Assembly (NCBI RefSeq): GCF_937616625.2
Contig: NC_065571.1
Location: 20,831,701 to 20,895,700, forward strand
Length of the DNA: 64,000 bases
DNA from: Mercurialis annua
Lineage: Eukaryota; Streptophyta; Magnoliopsida; Malpighiales; Euphorbiaceae
Direction: 5' to 3'
The notes below the pieces were generated by a model. It worked only from the letters and a program-made list of their open reading frames with translations. It was not told the DNA's origin and searched no databases. This document shows, one piece after another, positions 59,807 to 64,000 of the stretch; position 1 is the first letter of the stretch; each line of letters begins with the position of its first letter. The position numbers were made by a program, and so were the translations under genes.

Positions 59807-61011
59807 TGTCGTAATTTGCGGGACGACAGGTCTATAAATTTTGTTAAAACCCTAGCCGACTCCAAAAACTCTCAGAACACATTCAAACCTTCATTCCTTA
59901 TTCCATTCGATTCGGATTCGGTAAGTAATCGGTTCATTTATTTATTTGATTTTGATATCGTCAAATACGGTTCGATTCCTATCTCGTTTTTTTAGCTTTA
60001 ATCTGATTTTTCTTCGACGATTCATATCGACTCAGCGATCTCTTCGAACCTTACGTGGTTGAATCAATAACGATATGTTCAAATCCTTTCCTTCCTTGCG
60101 GTTTCGTTTCGCCGTATTCTTGTTATATTACTACCGTTCTTGTTTGTCATGCTGCTGCTGTGTTGGTCATGCTTAATGCCTAGGATCATGCTTAAAGGCT
60201 TGCATTAGATTCTAGGTTGAATCTATGATTAAGTTTTATATTCAGTAACTTAAAAATTGTTGGCTTGATGAATCTGTTCATGGCTTTGGCGGGGATGGGG
60301 TTTTGAATTGAAAGAGATGGTTTAATGGCCATTATGATCACCAAATTGTTTTGTTTGAATCAATTAAATCCCTCAAGTTAAGTATTATCTATTCATTTTG
60401 TTTTGAGATTAGCTTGTGGATTTTGTTTGATTTATAAATTAGTAAATTTTGAACGAGTAATTATATTTGATTTCGAATATCAAATTGGCTAAATTATAGT
60501 TTATCCCCTCAATGTTTTTGAAACTTATTTGATTACGTTTTTGGTTTGTAACTCAGGTCACTTGAAATTGAAGTTATTGAGTTCTGTTTTTAATGGTTTA
60601 TTATTTTATCAAATTATTTTATAAATGTAAACTTGGGTTTATATTTGATAAACGTATTGAGTCAGGTGAGACTTGGGTCACCCAACATGTGAAGTTAGCT
60701 TGGTAGTTATTGGTAACTCGGCTAGCCCACTATTTAGAAATTGATTATTATTTAAAGAATATTTAAATAATATTTATGAAATGGATTTTTTAAGCTAGAA
60801 CTCAATGGACTTTTTTTATTGGTATTACCTATGGGGTATTTTGTGTTGTTCTGGATTGTTTTACTCCGACGTGTTGTTTGTGGTAGTCCTATGTGGTGTC
60901 TAGTACTATCTAGAGTTAGGGTCTGTTTTTAATAATTATTTATATTATCTAGACTCGTTGACTGTATGTGCTGCGGAGGCAAACAAGGATTAGTTGCTTG
61001 CCAGATTATCA
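59805..61011 (+). mobile_element. LTR G, truncated on both sides
   Basis: Begins inside a hairpin CCTGTCGT...ACGACAGG (59805-59830) fused to satellite AAACAAAT. TATA (TATAAAT at 59833-59839) follows, then a donor-like CGGTAAGTAATC (GT 59931). From about 60660 it matches LTRs B and D: GTCACCCAACATGTGAAG..., GTAGTCCTATGTGGTGTCTAG, TAGAGTTAGG, and GTTGCTTGCCAG at 60992. It stops there, and the next LTR segment is present in inverted orientation. The 71-codon frame at 59780 crosses the satellite junction and is not a gene. Confidence 0.8.
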
Positions 61012-61078
61012 TATATCAAAATAACAATTTACTTAATAAAGCGGTAAATAGTAAGTCCAAACTCACAGCTTGCTAATC
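61012..61078 (-). mobile_element. Small inverted LTR segment
   Basis: Reads ACTTAATAAAGCGGTAAATA and AACTCACAGCTTGCTAATCC, the reverse complement of the LTR stretch GGATTAGCAAGCAGTGAGTT...TTTACCGCTTTATTAAGT. That stretch would directly follow LTR G's last bases. So about 67 bp were inverted in place, or copied by fold-back, before the join to gag. Confidence 0.75.
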
Positions 61079-61906
61079 CGGCACAGCAAGAGGAGGCATA
61101 GTTCTAGGAGTGCTCCTTACAGTTCTAGCAGTAGTGGGAGTAATTGTTGTTCAGGACGCGGGTATAGTGGAGGATCCAACGTTCCGTTCTGCCAGAATTG
61201 CAGACGTAGGCATTATGGTGAGTGCCAGTTGGCTCTTGGTGGTTGTTTCACTTGTGGCTAGCCGGGTCATTTCTCCACAGAGTGTCCAACATCTGGACAG
61301 CAGGTGTCCAATGCTAGTGTAGCGCAACCGTATCACCAGCATTAGAGACCTACATTTACTCCGTCAGTAGGGTATTCTCAACCTGCCGCATCTTTTGGTG
61401 GCCAGCGGGGCCGTGGTTCTGGAGGTAGAGGTTTTGGTGGTCAAGGTGGCGTAGGCCGCGGTGCTAGTAACATTAGCACGGGTCAATCGTCGCAGCCGCA
61501 ATAGCAGGGACAAGCCAGAGTGTTCGCACTTACTCCTCAGGATGCGCGTGTCTCAAATGCCGTGGTGCAAGGTACCATTCCGATTTCTTTCATAGATTCT
61601 TTGGTATTATTTGATGAGGGTGCAACTCATTCGTTTGTGTCTACTTGTTTTGTTGATAAGTTGGGTGTTGCACCGTCTTCTTTGAGTGAACCTCTAGCTG
61701 TGCCTACACCTATGTCTGAAGGTGTAGTAGTGGATGTCGTATATCCTTCTTGTCCTGTTATTATACATGATAGAGTGTTAGGTGGTGATTTGATTTCGCT
61801 AGACGTGCTTTCTTTTGACGTGATTTTGGGGATGGATTGGCTTTCGCGCCATTATGCTTCGATTGACTGTCGTGGGAAGTCAGTTGATTTTTCGGATTCC
61901 AGGTGA
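61079..61906 (+). pseudogene. gag C-terminus and protease relic (Tekay/Del-like Gypsy)
   Basis: The N-terminal capsid part is missing: the reading frame enters in a Ser/Arg-rich linker and goes into CQNC...GEC and then a CCHC zinc knuckle CFTCG-stop-PGHFSTEC. A Gly/Arg-rich linker (GGQRGRGSGGRGFGG) follows, then RVFALTPQDARVSNAVVQG and the aspartic protease. The catalytic triplet is DEG (61613-61621) in LFDEGATHSFVS, where D-S/T-G is expected, and ILGMDWLSRH is intact. In-frame TAG codons at 61259, about 61342 and about 61502 stand where Gln fits. An extra T near 61890 shifts the frame and ends it in TGA at 61904. Inactive. Confidence 0.9.
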
Positions 61907-62164
61907 TCTACCTTTTTCCTTTCAAGGGGAAAAGGCGGAGACACCTAAGAATCTTATTTCCGCCATCAAGGCAAAGCAGATGTTAGGCAAGGGTGCCAAG
62001 GATTTTTAGCTGTGGTTCGAGATGTGGAAGCGGAAGTTGGTGATGTGCATAGTGTACCGATTGTGAGTGAGTTTACAAATGTGTTTCCAGAGGAATTTCC
62101 TTGATTACCACCTGATCGAGATATCGAGTTTTCCATTGACGTTGTTCTTGAAACAGCTCTGATT
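61907..62164 (+). pseudogene. Protease-RT linker relic
   Basis: In the shifted frame the region starts IPGDLPFSFQGEK, normal for the end of the Gypsy protease. A missing T near 61994 (AAGGGTGCC) restores the original frame, which continues GFLAVVRDVEAE, then FTNVFPEEFP, a TGA at 62102, and LPPDREIEFSID. The two indels about 100 bp apart cancel each other. The region is non-functional. Confidence 0.8.
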
Positions 62165-62686
62165 TTGATACAAGCATATCGGATGGCTCCTGCAGAGCTG
62201 AAGGAGTTGAAGGATCAGTTACAAGAGTTGTTGGATAGTGGGTTCATCAGACCGAATACTTCTCCATGGGGTGCTCCTGTACTGTTTTTGAAGAAGAAGG
62301 GCGGTTCCTTTCTACTGTGTATTGACTACATACAGTTGAACAAGGTTACTGTTAAGAACAGATATCCTCTTCCTCGCATCGATGACTTGTTTGATCAGTT
62401 GCAAGGTGCAAATTGCTTCTCTAAGATTGACTTAAGGTCTGGGTATCATCAACTTCGGATCAGTGATGTCGATGTGCCTAAGACTGCTTTCCGGACGCGT
62501 TATGGACATTTTGAGTTTCTGGTTATGTCCTTTGTTCTAACTAACGCACCAGCAGCGTTCATGGACATGATGAACCGAGTGTATAAGCCATTTTTTGATT
62601 ATTTTGTTATTGTTTTCATTGAGGACATTTTGATCTATTCTCGGAATGAGGATGAGCATGCTTACCATTTGAGGAATTACTACAGA
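62165..62686 (+). pseudogene. Reverse transcriptase relic, Gypsy type
   Basis: Same frame as gag-protease. Recognised in order: [104 protein letters not shown], and [10 protein letters not shown]. The catalytic FIDD pair reads FIED (62621-62626), so the first Asp is changed to Glu. A frameshift at about 62670-62680 moves the continuing sequence ([16 protein letters not shown]) to another frame. The motif wording is that of Tekay/Del-clade chromoviruses; the clade call is by resemblance only. Confidence 0.92.
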
Positions 62687-63035
62687 CGTTGCGTGAGCAT
62701 CAATTGTATGCTAAGTTCTCAAAATGTGAGTTTTGGCTGGATCAAGTTACCTTTCTAGGAAACGTGGTGTCGAAAGATGGGATCAAGGTTGATCCGAAGA
62801 AGATTGAAGCGGTTATGGATTTGCAGAGGCCGAGGTCAGTTACCGAGATCAGGAGTTTTCTTGGTTTGGCTGGTTACTATCGTCGGTTCGTGCAAGATTT
62901 TTCTCGAATATTTGCACCGTTGAATAAACAAAAACAAAAGGGTGTTAAGTTTGAGTGGACTGACAAGTGCGAGGCACGATTTGAGAAGCTCAAGGAGATT
63001 TTTACTCTAGCTCCTGTTTTGGCATTGCCTTCTGG
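62687..63035 (+). pseudogene. RT C-terminus and start of RNase H relic, truncated
   Basis: Continues the RT in a new frame: [90 protein letters not shown]. At 63035 the sequence jumps into a minus-strand LTR piece. The rest of RNase H, integrase and chromodomain are absent. The break is a DNA junction, not a stop. Confidence 0.9.
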
Positions 63036-63638
63036 CATCTCGATACAAGCCTATCGAGTAGCTCGTTCCAATCCAAATCCATATTCGCTTAAAACAGTTC
63101 GAAAACAGTTTTTACACTAAATTAATAAATGCGGTACTTAATAAAGAGGTAAATAACACTACAAACTCACTTCTTGCTTATCCACGTGAAATCTTGGCAA
63201 ACAGATAACCCTGCGTAGACTCCGAAACACGAGCAGTCGACGGGTATAAAACAAGGTATAAGTTAAAATTCATTCAGCCCCTAACTCTAAGAATAATAGA
63301 CACAACATAGGACTAGCATCTCAACACAACTAAAGAACAACATCTGAAACACAAGTAATTCCAAAGCCAAAGTACATACATATCCAACCAACACGATAAT
63401 TAGTTTAGCTTAGATGAATTCTCGTTTAAAACAATATAGAGTAATATTTAATTTAAATAAACCTTTTCTAACTCCAAAGAATTCCCAGAGTAGTCTATTT
63501 GCCATATATCCATTATATGCTCAACACAACATGTCGGACGACCCATGTCTAACCCGACCCAACCAGAGTAAAATCCAAAGTTAAATCGTTTAAACAAAAC
63601 AAATGTTTTGAAAATAAAGAACTCACTATAAGCATAAC
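63036..63638 (-). mobile_element. Minus-strand LTR fragment (A/B-related)
   Basis: On the minus strand it covers the LTR middle: GTGGATAAGCAAGAAGTGAG, TTTACCTCTTTATTAAGTACC, then hairpin CTCGATA-GGCTTG-TATCGAG (63039-63058), where it is cut and joined to pol. It corresponds to about 3021-3600 of LTR A with many differences. LTR H is inserted at its other end. Confidence 0.82.
63039..63058 (-). promoter_or_regulatory. Conserved LTR hairpin (63-kb copy)
   Basis: Minus strand CTCGATA-GGCTTG-TATCGAG, perfect stem, preceded by ACGAGCTA. Only a few bases separate it from the junction with the pol relic. Confidence 0.5.
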
Positions 63639-64000
63639 TGTCACGACCCAATTTCATGAATCGTGACCGGCGCTAGGGTATGGGTATGGTCGTACCAAAA
63701 CCCGTAGAAAGCCTTGCGGAAAACAATTAAACATTTAAACCTGCAGAAAACTGCTCGGGACAACCGAGACTCCAACCTAAATCTAGCAATTTATATTACC
63801 GTTCTAATATAAATAACTTAAATATCTGAAATGTTGAACAGCATGCCTTACATATAATAATAAATAATCCAGAGTAAACATGCCAATAATATTAATCGAT
63901 CAAATCGATAATCCCAAAGTGTAATATCAAATGTAATATATAATAACTAGTTCTAATGCGGTCTAAGAGTTCGAAAACAGTAACTAGATTAAATAACATA
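63639..64000 (-). mobile_element. LTR H end (B-like family), continues past window
   Basis: Starts at 63639 with TGTCACGACCCAATTTCATG, the minus-strand LTR terminus, and carries GGCGCTAGGGTATGGG, the GCTCGGGACAACCGAG box and CCGCATTAGAACTAG-type sequence as in LTR B. It is an insertion into the 63036-63638 LTR piece. The left flank is ATAAC (63634-63638); the right flank is outside the window, so its status is open. Confidence 0.85.

Overview
This window looks like plant nuclear DNA, most likely pericentromeric or other constitutive heterochromatin of an angiosperm. It has no bacterial-type gene organisation and no recognisable host gene, rRNA or tRNA gene. About 30 kb (just under half) is one AT-rich tandem satellite with a unit of about 59 bp. 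The unit is built around the blocks TTTAGCGATTTAAGCC and AAACGTTTAAAACGTTACG, and every block lies in the same orientation. Almost everything else is long-LTR Ty3/Gypsy retrotransposon DNA with TGTAATACCCCGTA...GTCGTGACA termini and an initiator-Met primer site. The only coding relics, a gag-pol pseudogene at 61.1-63.0 kb, fit a Tekay/Del-type chromovirus. The species cannot be told from the sequence.

Layout. 1-977: minus-strand LTR piece cut by the window edge. 978-2320: satellite. 2321-4634: minus-strand solo LTR 'A' with a 5-bp target duplication. 4635-12222: satellite, most of it inside a 3.94-kb tandem duplication (4410-8348 and 8349-12290) that also carries the end of LTR A and the first 68 bp of LTR B. 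12223-24630: element B, a complete non-coding element with a deleted 5' LTR and a solo LTR 'D' (15633-18481, perfect TSD) nested inside. 24631-38121: satellite containing an older tandem duplication of about 5.5 kb. 38122-49988: element C, complete and non-coding, with perfect TSD TTAGC and a solo LTR 'E' (45083-47279) nested in its 3' LTR. 49989-51782: satellite. 51783-53696: truncated LTR 'F'. 53697-59806: satellite. 59807-64000: a mosaic of truncated LTR 'G', a tiny inverted LTR piece, the gag-pol pseudogene and two minus-strand LTR pieces.

How it fits together. The satellite was one head-to-tail array into which LTR elements inserted; removing C with one TSD restores the repeat phase exactly. 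Most elements then collapsed to solo LTRs, and the array was rearranged by kilobase-scale duplications. Elements B and C have 3-kb LTRs and a non-coding internal region, as in LARD-type elements, so they would need proteins supplied by a relative such as the one that left the gag-pol relic.

The most interesting signals are non-coding and lie inside the LTRs. They are: (1) a hairpin in the downstream LTR half whose stem sequence changes between families while pairing is kept; (2) in element C, four consecutive modules with one constant core between different complementary arms; (3) family-specific dyad arrays in the upstream half, including seven copies of CCTCACGTCGTGAGG at 20-21 bp spacing; (4) a perfect 92-bp palindrome in only one of B's two LTRs. 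All alignments were made by eye and no folding or database search was run.
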